Source of the DNA: JALZKA01 sp963715405
Lineage (GTDB): Bacteria; Actinomycetota; Thermoleophilia; Solirubrobacterales; 70-9
Length of the DNA: 64,000 nt
Assembly: GCA_963715405.1 (NCBI GenBank)
Contig: OY970239.1
Coordinates: forward strand, 1,550,001 to 1,614,000
Reading direction: 5' to 3'
Shown: positions 53,556 through 61,576 of the stretch, piece by piece
Layout of the letters: each line of letters begins with the position of its first letter
Numbering within the stretch: position 1 is the first letter of the stretch
Notes under the pieces: model-generated
The model's database searches: none
What the model saw: the letters and a program-made list of their open reading frames with translations, nothing else
Told to the model about the DNA's origin: nothing
Program-made: the position numbers and the translations under genes

Positions 53556-54386
53556 ATGCAAGCGGGGCGGTCAGGGACGATCGGTGCAGGGTGCGTGGCT
53601 TTCGCTGCGACGGTGCTCAGCCTCGGTGTGCTCGCCGCGCCCGCGTCCGCCGCCCACCCCCTCCAGCCCGACCTGGTCACCCGCGTCCTGACGCAAGACG
53701 ATCTCGTTCTCGAGCAGGGCGGCACCGCCGCCAACCCCAGGAGCATCCTCAAGCTCGAAAACGAGGTCGGCAACCGGGGAGAAGGACCCCTCGAGCTCAG
53801 GGCGAGCGAGGCCTCCCCGCAATGCCAGAACAACGGCGCCCCCGGCGAGGTCCTGGACGCGGACCAGCGGATCTACGAGGACGAGGGCGACGACGGCTTC
53901 GACCGCGAGACCGACACCGATTACACGGACAGCAGGATCGGCTGCCTCAAGTACCACGCCGTCCACTCCCACTGGCACGTCCTCGATTTCTCCCAGTACA
54001 CGCTCTTCAGCGAAGAAACCGGCCAGCCCGTGGACGGCACCAAGGCCGGCTTCTGCCTCGGCGACTCGCCGGGGACCTTCCAGGGGCCGGGCGTCGCTCC
54101 TGACCCCTTCTACAAGTTCAACGGCTGCGGCTTCGGCGGATCTTCACCCACGTTCATGGGCATCTCGGTGGGCTTTGCGGACATCTACACCGCCGGCACG
54201 CCGGGCCAGCGGATCGTGGTGAGCGGCCTCGATCGGGGGCGCTACTGCCTGCGCTCGGAGACCGATCCGTTCGACAAGCTCACCGAGCTGAACAACGACA
54301 ACAACGAGACCGACCTGCGCATCCACCTGAACCTGCGCCAGGGCACCGTCCGCGCCCTTGCGGGCGGCTGCCAGCTCCCGATCTAG
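53556..54386 (+). CDS. secreted lysyl-oxidase-like protein
   Basis: Signal peptide (FAATVLSLGVLAAPASA) and a domain like animal lysyl oxidases (copper amine oxidases that use lysine-tyrosylquinone). The copper site is VHSHWHVLDFSQY with His137, His139 and His141. The lysine of the cofactor (KAGFCLGDS, Lys163) and the tyrosine (FADIYTAG, Tyr211) are both present. The end has ELNNDNNETDLRIHL as in the animal enzymes. It could cross-link surface proteins or act on amines. Length 276, ATG chosen after the signal-peptide pattern. Confidence 0.83.
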   Translation: MQAGRSGTIGAGCVAFAATVLSLGVLAAPASAAHPLQPDLVTRVLTQDDLVLEQGGTAANPRSILKLENEVGNRGEGPLELRASEASPQCQNNGAPGEVLDADQRIYEDEGDDGFDRETDTDYTDSRIGCLKYHAVHSHWHVLDFSQYTLFSEETGQPVDGTKAGFCLGDSPGTFQGPGVAPDPFYKFNGCGFGGSSPTFMGISVGFADIYTAGTPGQRIVVSGLDRGRYCLRSETDPFDKLTELNNDNNETDLRIHLNLRQGTVRALAGGCQLPI

Positions 54387-55381
54387 GCCGTAGCTTCGGC
54401 CACCTCGGCCGGGTCCTTGGCCCAGTGGGCCGTCGGGTCAGGCGGTGAGTCGCGCAGGTACCACTCGGCGTCGAGCGCTCCCATGCATCCAGTCCCGGCA
54501 GCGGTGACGGCCTGGCGGTAAGTGTGATCGACGAGATCGCCGATCGCAAAGACCCCGGTCAGGTTGGTGCGGGTCGACTTGGCGTCCGTACGGACATAGC
54601 CGTCCTCGTCGGTGTCTAGCTGGCCGGCGACGAGCTCGGAGCGGGGAATGTGCCCGATCGCGACGAAGGCGCCGCCGACCTCCATCTCCTCGGTCTCGCC
54701 GGTCTCGGCGTGCCTGAGGCGAACTGCGCGGAGCCTGCCGTCGTCGCCCTCGATGAACTCCTCCGGGACGAACGGCGTCTTGAGCTCGATGTTCTCCGTG
54801 TCCCGAGCGCGCTCGAACATGATCTTCGAGGCCCGGAACTCATCGCGCCGGTGGACGATCGTGAGCTTCGAGGCGTACTTGGCGATGAACATCGCATCCT
54901 CCATGGCCGAGTCGCCGCCCCCGATCACGATGACCTCCTCGCCCTTGAAGAAGGCGCCGTCGCAGACGCCGCACGTGGAGACGCCGCGGCCCGAGAGCTC
55001 CATCTCGCCGGGCAGGCCGAGTCGGCGCGGCTCCGCGCCCATCGCGAGGATGATCGTCTTTGAGACGTGCTCCTCCGAGCCGAGGAAGACCCGCTGGAGC
55101 CCGCCGTCGGAGAGCTCGACGCGGTCGGCATCGTCGGTCACGAAGCGGGTTCCGAAGCGCTCCGCCTGCGCTCGGAACTGATTCATCATCTCCGGGCCCA
55201 TGATCCCGTCGGGGTAGCCGGGATAGTTCTCGACGTCGGTCGTGTTCTGGAGCTGGCCGCCCCATTGAAACCCTTCGATCACGAGCGGCTCGAGGTTCGC
55301 TCGGGACGCGTAGAGCGCAGCCGTGTAGCCGGCGGGCCCGCCGCCCAGGATGATCACGTTTTCGGTCTTTCGCTCGTTCAT
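54383..55381 (-). CDS. trxB: thioredoxin reductase
   Basis: NADPH-dependent flavoenzyme that reduces thioredoxin. FAD loop VIILGGGPAGYTAALYASRA, redox centre STCGVCDGAFF (Cys137, Cys140, here CGVC rather than the common CAVC/CATC), NADPH loop VIVIGGGDSAMEDAMF, and ATG 55381 after GAGGGAGCT. Length 332. It overlaps the convergent lysyl-oxidase-like gene by four bases. Confidence 0.95.
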   Translation of the reverse strand: MNERKTENVIILGGGPAGYTAALYASRANLEPLVIEGFQWGGQLQNTTDVENYPGYPDGIMGPEMMNQFRAQAERFGTRFVTDDADRVELSDGGLQRVFLGSEEHVSKTIILAMGAEPRRLGLPGEMELSGRGVSTCGVCDGAFFKGEEVIVIGGGDSAMEDAMFIAKYASKLTIVHRRDEFRASKIMFERARDTENIELKTPFVPEEFIEGDDGRLRAVRLRHAETGETEEMEVGGAFVAIGHIPRSELVAGQLDTDEDGYVRTDAKSTRTNLTGVFAIGDLVDHTYRQAVTAAGTGCMGALDAEWYLRDSPPDPTAHWAKDPAEVAEATA

Positions 55382-55388
55382 AGCTCCC

Positions 55389-56606
55389 TCATGATGATAC
55401 TTTACTTTTTGAAGTATTGGCAGCGGCCAAGAGCTCGCGCTCCTGCGGCAGGGCGTTGACGTCGCCGCCTCGGTCCGCCGGGCAATCGTCCTCCTCCTCC
55501 CAGCGCGCGATCGTGCGCCGAAGCTGGAAGAAGGCCACGATCCCGGGGGGCAACGGCAGCCAGAAGGCGATGAACCGGTACATGAGGACGGCGGCAAAGA
55601 CCGTCGCGCCGTCGAGTCCGAAGAGGACGTAGGTCCCGATCATCCCCGCGTCGACGGCTCCCACGCCGCCGGGAGCGCCGGGGATCAGGTTCGCAACCAT
55701 TCCCACGAAGAAGCCTTGAACCACGACAGCGCCCGGCACGTCGAGGCCGAAGGCCTCGAAGCTTGCCCACATGATTGCGATGTTCGCCGCCCAGAACCCG
55801 ATTGCGCCGGCGACCGCGAGCCAGCCCCGGCCCGGCGTCTTGATGATCTCGATCGCCATCCGGGTCGACGTTGAAACGGTCGCCGGAACGGTCGCGAGCC
55901 GTACCCCGAGGCGGCCGAACCATGTATCCGAGCTTGATTGGGAGAGCCTTCGCTGGAGATCGCCCGGCACGAGGGCAGCGAGTAGGAAGAGGGTGATTAC
56001 GCCTCCAGCCAAGGCGGCCGGCACGATCGTAAGGCCCGGCGGGTTCGCGCCCGCGAGGACTCCTGTGCGAAGCAGGATCCCGCCGATGAGCAGCGCCAGC
56101 ATGTACACGGCGTACATGACGATGAGAAAGGCGACCATCCTCGCGGCGGACTGCTGTCGGGGCATGCCCGCCTTGCGAAGCGCCCAGTAGGTGAGGAGGA
56201 TGCCCCCGGCGCCGCCGGCGGAGAAGAGGCGCGACGCCGCAAGGCTCGCCATGTTGATCTTGTAGCTCTCGCCCCAGGTGAGGCGAAGCACGTCGCCGCC
56301 GACGATGCCCTTGAACTGTGCGATCTGCGCGAGGAACATGACGAAGCAGAAGCCGACCGCGACGGCAATCCAAAACGGCTCCCCCTCATCAAGCTTCGCG
56401 AGGCCGTCCTCGACGCCGACGATCGCCGGAAAGAGGAAGTAGATCGCTGCGATGAGGACGACGACCGAGCCGATCGTAAGCGCGAGGCGCTTCGGGTCCT
56501 GAAAGAAGTGTGGCTCTTCGCCCGCGTCGTCGTCGCCGTCACTTCCGAGCGGGTCCAGGCGCGACGTCGCGCCAAGCCCCCCTTCGCCTTCGCTCCGTTG
56601 AGACAT
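55389..56606 (-). CDS. UPF0104 (LPG-synthase-like) membrane protein
   Basis: About eight membrane helices with the UPF0104/YbhN pattern: KINMASLAASRLFSAGGAGG (family motif), VANLIPGAPGGVGAVDAGM. An acidic cytoplasmic leader of about 45 residues precedes. The soluble synthase domain of MprF is absent. Such proteins are thought to move or flip lipids. Length 405; its end runs into the trxB promoter region. Confidence 0.85.
   Translation of the reverse strand: MSQRSEGEGGLGATSRLDPLGSDGDDDAGEEPHFFQDPKRLALTIGSVVVLIAAIYFLFPAIVGVEDGLAKLDEGEPFWIAVAVGFCFVMFLAQIAQFKGIVGGDVLRLTWGESYKINMASLAASRLFSAGGAGGILLTYWALRKAGMPRQQSAARMVAFLIVMYAVYMLALLIGGILLRTGVLAGANPPGLTIVPAALAGGVITLFLLAALVPGDLQRRLSQSSSDTWFGRLGVRLATVPATVSTSTRMAIEIIKTPGRGWLAVAGAIGFWAANIAIMWASFEAFGLDVPGAVVVQGFFVGMVANLIPGAPGGVGAVDAGMIGTYVLFGLDGATVFAAVLMYRFIAFWLPLPPGIVAFFQLRRTIARWEEEDDCPADRGGDVNALPQERELLAAANTSKSKVSS
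55397..55417. promoter_or_regulatory. possible operator before trxB
   Basis: ATACTT-N9-AAGTAT is an inverted repeat in an AT-rich patch that contrasts with the GC-rich surroundings, and a second pair TACTT/AAGTA lies inside it. On the minus strand it lies 16-36 bases before the trxB ATG, a normal place for redox-sensing repressors of the HxlR/DUF24 kind, which often bind TACTT/AAGTA half-sites. No regulator gene is adjacent. Confidence 0.35.
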
Positions 56607-56650
56607 CCAGAGCGCATATTCGCAGGGACGATGGCGGAGGGTAGGCCCCG

Positions 56651-56682
56651 AAGTGTGAGCAAAGCGTTAGGTGCCTGGCACC
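56651..56682 (+). repeat. 32-bp element ending in GGTGCCTGGCACC
   Basis: Ends with the 13-bp palindrome (56670-56682) and begins AAGTGTGAGC. The same layout, AAGTGTTAGC, nine variable bases and GGTACCTGGCACC, occurs on the minus strand at 61501-61532, so the conserved unit is 32 bp long. Confidence 0.7.
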
Positions 56683-56700
56683 GGGGCGCGGCGCGGCGGC

Positions 56701-57675
56701 TTATCCGGCGGCGATCTCCTCCAGCCGCTGGATTGCGGCGCTGACCTGCTCCATCAGGGGCTCCAAGGCGGGATCGCCGAGCCTGACGGCTGCGACCAGA
56801 ACGGCACCCGCGAGTAGGTCGGTCACGTAGTGCTCGCCCAGGTATACGAGGGCGAACCCGAGGACGGCGGCGTAGGCGCCGCCGACCGCTCCGGCCTTCG
56901 GCCCCGTCTCACGAAGAAGCAGCGCTCCCGTCAGGGATGAGGCAAAGTGAAGCGAGGGGAACGCCGCCCAGGGATTGCCGTTGAACGAGTCGTAGAGCGC
57001 CGGCCAGGCTCGGCCCCAGACGCTCTCGCCCACGTCGATCATGAGGCGGCGCACCGGCTCGGAGAGATGGCCGTTTTCGGCCGCCCACCAGGGGGGAGCG
57101 GTCGGGACGGCGTGATACATCGCGCACCCGAGGTCATAGGTTGCGGCCATCTGGCGCGCGGCGCGTGGAAAGCGAAGCTCGGCTTCGCTCCGCTCGTCGT
57201 CGCGAAGGAGGATGTAGGCGACGGTCGCGTGCGGCACGAAGAACCACGCCCAGTGGGCGATGGTGAGAACGCGGTCGAGGGCGTTCGGTTCGGCCGGGTT
57301 CGCGAGGGCGCGCTGAAGGCGGATGTTCGGCAGCTCGCCGCCCCCGAGAAAGCGATCCGCGCGGATTGGGTAGTCGACCCGGAGGCGACGCCTGAGCGAC
57401 CCGGGATCGTCATAGGGGATCTCGTGTGCCATCACGAACCCCCACATCTGAAGCGCATACAAAAAGACGTCGCGGCCGCGGGTGCGCGGCCAGAGCACTG
57501 CCACCGCGGGCGGGCCGGCGACGGAAACCGCCACGGTCGCGGCGGCAGGCATCCTGAGCCTCTTACGAAGCGGCGGAAGAACGATCGAGGCGGCGATCGC
57601 TGCGGCGGCGCCGCCGCGCACGGCGGCGCGAAGCGTGGGGCTGGCGCGGCGGGATGAGCGCGCGAACGAAGGCAA
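56701..57675 (-). CDS. PAP2-superfamily membrane phosphatase
   Basis: Acid-phosphatase-like lipid phosphatase with about six helices. Catalytic motifs FPSLHFASSLTGALL and GEHYVTDLLAGAVL (nucleophile-type His and Asp) are near the C-terminus, and the VPHATVAYILL segment is seen in inositol-phosphorylceramide-synthase-like members. Length 324. It may act on a phosphatidyl or prenyl phosphate. Confidence 0.83.
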   Translation of the reverse strand: MPSFARSSRRASPTLRAAVRGGAAAAIAASIVLPPLRKRLRMPAAATVAVSVAGPPAVAVLWPRTRGRDVFLYALQMWGFVMAHEIPYDDPGSLRRRLRVDYPIRADRFLGGGELPNIRLQRALANPAEPNALDRVLTIAHWAWFFVPHATVAYILLRDDERSEAELRFPRAARQMAATYDLGCAMYHAVPTAPPWWAAENGHLSEPVRRLMIDVGESVWGRAWPALYDSFNGNPWAAFPSLHFASSLTGALLLRETGPKAGAVGGAYAAVLGFALVYLGEHYVTDLLAGAVLVAAVRLGDPALEPLMEQVSAAIQRLEEIAAG

Positions 57676-57750
57676 GGGGCGGCGAGTATAAGAAGCGATT
57701 CGGGGTGGATCGGGAGCGGCGCCGTCCCTTCGGATTAGAATGCGGCGCTC

Positions 57751-58566
57751 GTGAGGTCGCCCACGTTTCGTCTCGCCCTATTCGCGTTCGCAGCGCTCAC
57801 CGCGCTGACCCTCGCCGCGCCCGCAAGCGCGGCGATCGCACCGGACGCAGCGCACTCTCCGAACGCCGACGACATGCGGACCGCCTTTTGGGTCATGCTC
57901 GGCGTCGGCGCGCTCGTCGTCATCGCGCTCATCGCCGGCCTTTTGGTCGCGGTCGGGCGCTTTCGGAGCACCGGTTCCGGCGACGAGCCGCGCCGCCTTG
58001 AGGCGGGCCGCGGCGTCGTCACCAAGATCGCGGGCGGCCTCGCGGCCTTGGTGCTCATCGTCTTCATCTTCGGCGTGATCGTCTCCGACGGGGTCAAGGA
58101 CGCAACCGCCGAAGAGGGCACGGAAGAGATCGACGTCAAAGCGGTCGCCCAGCAGTGGCTCTGGCGCTTCGAGTATCCGGAGCAGACCGAGGGGAGCTTC
58201 TCCGAGGGCATCGCCACGATCTTCAGCTACGGCGAGCTGGTGGTTCCCGCCGACACGAAGGTGAACCTCTCGATCGACTCCACCGACGTAATCCACTCCT
58301 GGTTCGTGCCCGCCCTCGGTCCGCAGGTCTGGGCCGTCCCCGGTGAGATCACCGAGACGTCGTTCATCGCCGACTCCGAAGGTGTCTATCGCGGCCGCTC
58401 GACGGTGTTCTCCGGCTCTGGCTATCCGACGATGCGGGCCGCCGTGCGGGTCGTCTCCCCCGACGAGTACGAGGACTACATCGCTCAGCTCGACGCCGAT
58501 CTACGGGAGGGACAGACGGCAGTTCAAGGCACAGACACTTCCGAGAGCGCGGAGGACGAGGAGTAA
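57751..58566 (+). CDS. cytochrome-oxidase subunit II homologue lacking the CuA ligands
   Basis: Signal peptide and two membrane helices (about 44-68 and 95-113), then the cupredoxin-like domain of oxidase subunit II with AVAQQWLWRFEYP, VIHSWFVPALGPQVWAVPG and YRGRSTVFSGSGYPTMR. In normal subunit II the last segment reads CAEFCGxxHxxM. Here both CuA cysteines are Ser (217, 221), the Glu is Val and the second His is Tyr (225); only His182 and Met228 remain. CuA cannot form. GTG start; the last base of its stop codon is the A of the next gene's ATG (TAATG). Confidence 0.9.
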   Translation: MRSPTFRLALFAFAALTALTLAAPASAAIAPDAAHSPNADDMRTAFWVMLGVGALVVIALIAGLLVAVGRFRSTGSGDEPRRLEAGRGVVTKIAGGLAALVLIVFIFGVIVSDGVKDATAEEGTEEIDVKAVAQQWLWRFEYPEQTEGSFSEGIATIFSYGELVVPADTKVNLSIDSTDVIHSWFVPALGPQVWAVPGEITETSFIADSEGVYRGRSTVFSGSGYPTMRAAVRVVSPDEYEDYIAQLDADLREGQTAVQGTDTSESAEDEE

Positions 58567-60554
58567 TGGCGCCCCCCACGATCGCAGAGCGCCGCCCGGA
58601 GGTCGTGACGCGGCGCGTCGCCGCCGGCCGCGAGGGCTGGAGCACCTCCGCGACGAGCGCGGACCACAAGGAGGTCGCAAAGCTCTTCATCGGCACGTCG
58701 CTCACGTTCCTCGCGGTCGCGGTCATCGCGTTCGTCCTCACCCGCGTGCACCTGATCGTCCCCGACTCGACGATCTTCAGGCCCGAGATCTTCAGCCGCA
58801 TCTCCACGGCCTCCATGGCGCTGATCACCGTGTTCTTCGCGGTCCCGCTCGTCCTCGGGGTCCTGGGCTACATCGTGCCGCTTCAGATCGGTGCGCGGGG
58901 CGTTGCGCTGCCGCGCCTCAACCAGCTCGCCTATTGGCTCTACGCGGCCGGGACGCTCGTGTTCTTCGTGGGCTTCCTCTACACGGTGCCCGAGGTCGGC
59001 CTCTTCCCGCTACCGCCTTTTGCCGACGACGTCTTTTCGCCTCAGAACGGGATCGAGGCCTGGATCGGCGGCGTCGGGCTCGCGACGCTCGGCTTCGTCT
59101 GCTGGGCCGCGAACATGGTGGCGACCCTCAAGAACATGCGAGCGCCGGGGATGGCTTGGCGCCGCGGACCTGTTCTGGCGTCGGCCGCCCGCGTGATCTC
59201 TTACGTCGTGCTGGTCACGGGCCCGGCGATGATCGCCGGCCTCGTGATGCTCGCCATCGACCGCAACTTCGGGGGCGTCTTTTTCGACGCCGGCGAGGAC
59301 GGAGAGCCGCTTCTTTTTGCGCACCTCGCCTGGATGTACTTCACGGGCATCCACACGATCATGGTCGTGTTCGCGCTGGCAGTGATCTCCGAGATCATTC
59401 CCACGTTCTCGCGCAAGCCGCTCTTCAGCCACACCGCCGTGACGACGTCGCTCGTCGCGGTTGGCGTACTCGGGACGCTCGCGTGGATGCAGAACCTCTA
59501 CGCCTCGCCGGTCGCCGAAGGATTCGCCTACTTCGCGATGCTCATGGCGCTCGCGCTCTTGGTGCCGATCGGCCTGATCTTCGTGGTCTGGATGCTGACG
59601 ATGTGGGAGGGCGCGGTTTCCACCAGGGCGCCGCTCCTCCTTGCCATCGCCTCAGCGATCGCGCTGGCGCTCGGGCTCGGCGGCCAATGGGCGACGTCGG
59701 TCGTCGGTTCCGGCCTCTTGCTGGAAAACACCGTCGCGGCCCAGCAGGACACGATCATGACGATCGTCGGATTCGTGCTCGCCGGCTTCGCGGCGCTTCA
59801 CTACTGGATGCCGAAGCTGACCGGGCGCATCGTCGCCGACGGGCCGGCTAAGGCGGCGGCAGGGCTCATCCTGGTAAGCGCCACCATCTACGGCTTCGCG
59901 ATGTTCTTCGCGGGCCTCGCAGGCCAGCCTGTCGACACCTACCGCTACTTCGAAGATGACGGCGTCTCGACGCTCAACCTGATTGCCACGATCGCCTCGG
60001 TCTTTCTCATGCTCGGTGTCTTCCTCGAGCTGGCGAATCTCGTCCGCGGCTACGGCTCGGGCCGTCCCGCCGGGCACGACCCATGGCGCGGCTCGACGCT
60101 CGAGTGGTTCGCCCTCTCCCCTCCCCCGCCGCACAACTTCGACGCTGTGCCGGACGTCCGCAGCCCCGAGCCGCTTCGCGACATCCGCGAGGCGATCCGC
60201 GCGCGGGAAGCGACCTTCGTCCCGCCCGAGCCGCTGCCCGCCAGCGCCCCGCCCGAGGTGGGCGTTCCGGATCCCGGCGACGACGCGGGGATGTCCGACC
60301 AGGCGGCCTCGGTCGACGCTCCAACCGCTGACCCCGGCGACATCGTCTCGGGCGAGGCCGACGACGTCGAGCCCGCCGACGAGCCACAGCCCGAATCGGG
60401 TCGCGGCGCCGCGGACGAGCCCCACGAAGGCGCGTCCGACGCACCCGAGGCGGGGTCTGACCCCTCTACTCGCGAGGCTGAAGACACACAACACGCCGGC
60501 GAGGGGTCTGACCCCAAGGACGCCACCGACGGCGAAGACCCGCCCGTATCCTGA
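58566..60554 (+). CDS. cytochrome-oxidase subunit I homologue lacking heme and CuB ligands
   Basis: Twelve-helix fold with clear subunit I motifs: TSADHKEV (for TTDHK), VPLQIGARGVALPRLNQLAY, ISEIIPTFSRKPLF and HYWMPKLTGRI. Every metal ligand expected by alignment is absent: the low-spin heme His (usual TMHG) is STASMA at Ser83; the CuB region GHPEVY reads FTGIHTIM; the HH pair reads QN (309-310); the VxHFHY segment reads QQDTIM (Asp395, Ile397). The frame is intact over 662 residues, with an extra acidic Pro-rich tail of about 160 residues after the last helix. Not a functional oxidase by sequence; role unknown. Confidence 0.9.
   Translation: MAPPTIAERRPEVVTRRVAAGREGWSTSATSADHKEVAKLFIGTSLTFLAVAVIAFVLTRVHLIVPDSTIFRPEIFSRISTASMALITVFFAVPLVLGVLGYIVPLQIGARGVALPRLNQLAYWLYAAGTLVFFVGFLYTVPEVGLFPLPPFADDVFSPQNGIEAWIGGVGLATLGFVCWAANMVATLKNMRAPGMAWRRGPVLASAARVISYVVLVTGPAMIAGLVMLAIDRNFGGVFFDAGEDGEPLLFAHLAWMYFTGIHTIMVVFALAVISEIIPTFSRKPLFSHTAVTTSLVAVGVLGTLAWMQNLYASPVAEGFAYFAMLMALALLVPIGLIFVVWMLTMWEGAVSTRAPLLLAIASAIALALGLGGQWATSVVGSGLLLENTVAAQQDTIMTIVGFVLAGFAALHYWMPKLTGRIVADGPAKAAAGLILVSATIYGFAMFFAGLAGQPVDTYRYFEDDGVSTLNLIATIASVFLMLGVFLELANLVRGYGSGRPAGHDPWRGSTLEWFALSPPPPHNFDAVPDVRSPEPLRDIREAIRAREATFVPPEPLPASAPPEVGVPDPGDDAGMSDQAASVDAPTADPGDIVSGEADDVEPADEPQPESGRGAADEPHEGASDAPEAGSDPSTREAEDTQHAGEGSDPKDATDGEDPPVS
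60452..60515. repeat. 64-bp unit flanked by two GGGGTCTGACCCC palindromes
   Basis: GGGGTCTGACCCC at 60452-60464 and 60503-60515 enclose 38 bases that begin TCTACTCG, as in the unit at 51383-51447. It lies inside the tail of the subunit I homologue and codes GSDPSTREAED...GSDPKD, so the tail was extended by the element without closing the frame. Confidence 0.8.
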
Positions 60555-60559
60555 GCCCG

Positions 60560-61576
60560 ATGGATCCGGCTGCCGATCTGGCGCGTTTCCGGCGCCTCGT
60601 CACCGCCACGATCGCCGCCACCTTCATCCTCATCCTGGTCGGCGGAATCGTTCGCGTGTCGGACTCGGGCCTGGGCTGCGGGCCCGCCGGCTCGGGCACG
60701 CACGGCTGGCCGCTCTGCGAGGGCGGCGTGATCCCGGCCGCGTCGGCCGAGTCCGTGATCGAGTACTCGCACCGCATCGCGGCTGGCATCGTCTCGGTCC
60801 TCATGCTGATGGTCGCCTGGCGCGCGTGGCGAAGCCTTCGCGAGTACCGGTGGATCGTCGGCCTGTCGGCCGTGTCCGGGGTCCTCGTCCTCGCCCAGGC
60901 GGGGCTTGGCGGCCTGACGGTCGAGGAGGGCCTCGACGAATACCTCGTCGCGGCTCACCTGGGGCTCGCGATGATCTTCTTAGGCGCTCTCTTCGCGCTC
61001 CGGCGCCTCGCCTCCGCCGCCAAGCCGTCGCCCGCAAGCGGTAGCGGCCTGCTTCGCAAGCTCTCGGCGCTCACCGCCGGCCTCGTCCTGGCCACGATCG
61101 TCGCTGGCGGCCTGGTCGCGGGAACCGAGGGCGAGGGGACGCCGACGGAGCCCGTGGTTGGCGCGCATACGGCGTGCGGTGAGCAGTTCCCGGGCTGCCT
61201 CGACAGGTTCATGCCGTTCGGGCTAGACCGACTCGTCGACATACAGCTCGCTCATCGCCTCTTGATGTACCTGACTGTCCTCGCGGTCCTCGCGCTCGTG
61301 GCGGTGGCGATTCGCCAGCGAGCTCCAAGCCGCTCGTTTGCGGCGGTGGGAGGACTCGTCGCGGCGCAGGTCCTCCTGGGCGCGGCGAACGTCTGGCTCG
61401 GCAAGCATGCCGGCCTGATCGTCGCCCACCTCAGCTTGGGCACGATCGTCTGGGCGACCGTCGTCTATGCGAACACAACCCTGATGCGAATCCCCGCCCC
61501 GGTGCCAGGTACCTCACACCGCGCTAACACTTCGCCTTCGCGCTCCGACGGCGAATCGGAGGCGGTGGCTGCCTGA
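60560..61576 (+). CDS. ctaA: heme A synthase (CtaA/Cox15)
   Basis: Oxidises heme O to heme A. Eight-helix twofold-symmetric protein with the heme-ligand histidines in EYSHRIAAG, VAAHLGLA, QLAHRLLMY and IVAHLSLGTI and the catalytic Glu region ESVIEYSHR. The RVSDSGLGCG segment in the first loop and CGEQFPGC give two cysteine-bearing loops. Length 338. Its C-terminal tail carries a palindrome-bearing 32-bp repeat. It lies six bases after the subunit I homologue. Confidence 0.92.
   Translation: MDPAADLARFRRLVTATIAATFILILVGGIVRVSDSGLGCGPAGSGTHGWPLCEGGVIPAASAESVIEYSHRIAAGIVSVLMLMVAWRAWRSLREYRWIVGLSAVSGVLVLAQAGLGGLTVEEGLDEYLVAAHLGLAMIFLGALFALRRLASAAKPSPASGSGLLRKLSALTAGLVLATIVAGGLVAGTEGEGTPTEPVVGAHTACGEQFPGCLDRFMPFGLDRLVDIQLAHRLLMYLTVLAVLALVAVAIRQRAPSRSFAAVGGLVAAQVLLGAANVWLGKHAGLIVAHLSLGTIVWATVVYANTTLMRIPAPVPGTSHRANTSPSRSDGESEAVAA
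61501..61532 (-). repeat. 32-bp element with GGTGCCAGGTACC, inside the ctaA tail
   Basis: Minus-strand copy of the element at 56651-56682 (one palindrome base changed). It codes for the C-terminal residues PVPGTSHRANT of CtaA, after the last membrane helix. Confidence 0.65.

Noticed and set aside
57751..60554. Calling the oxidase-like pair a pseudogene or a quinol oxidase
   Set aside because: Both frames are intact with normal helices, so decay is unlikely; a quinol oxidase would keep the six His of subunit I, which are absent.
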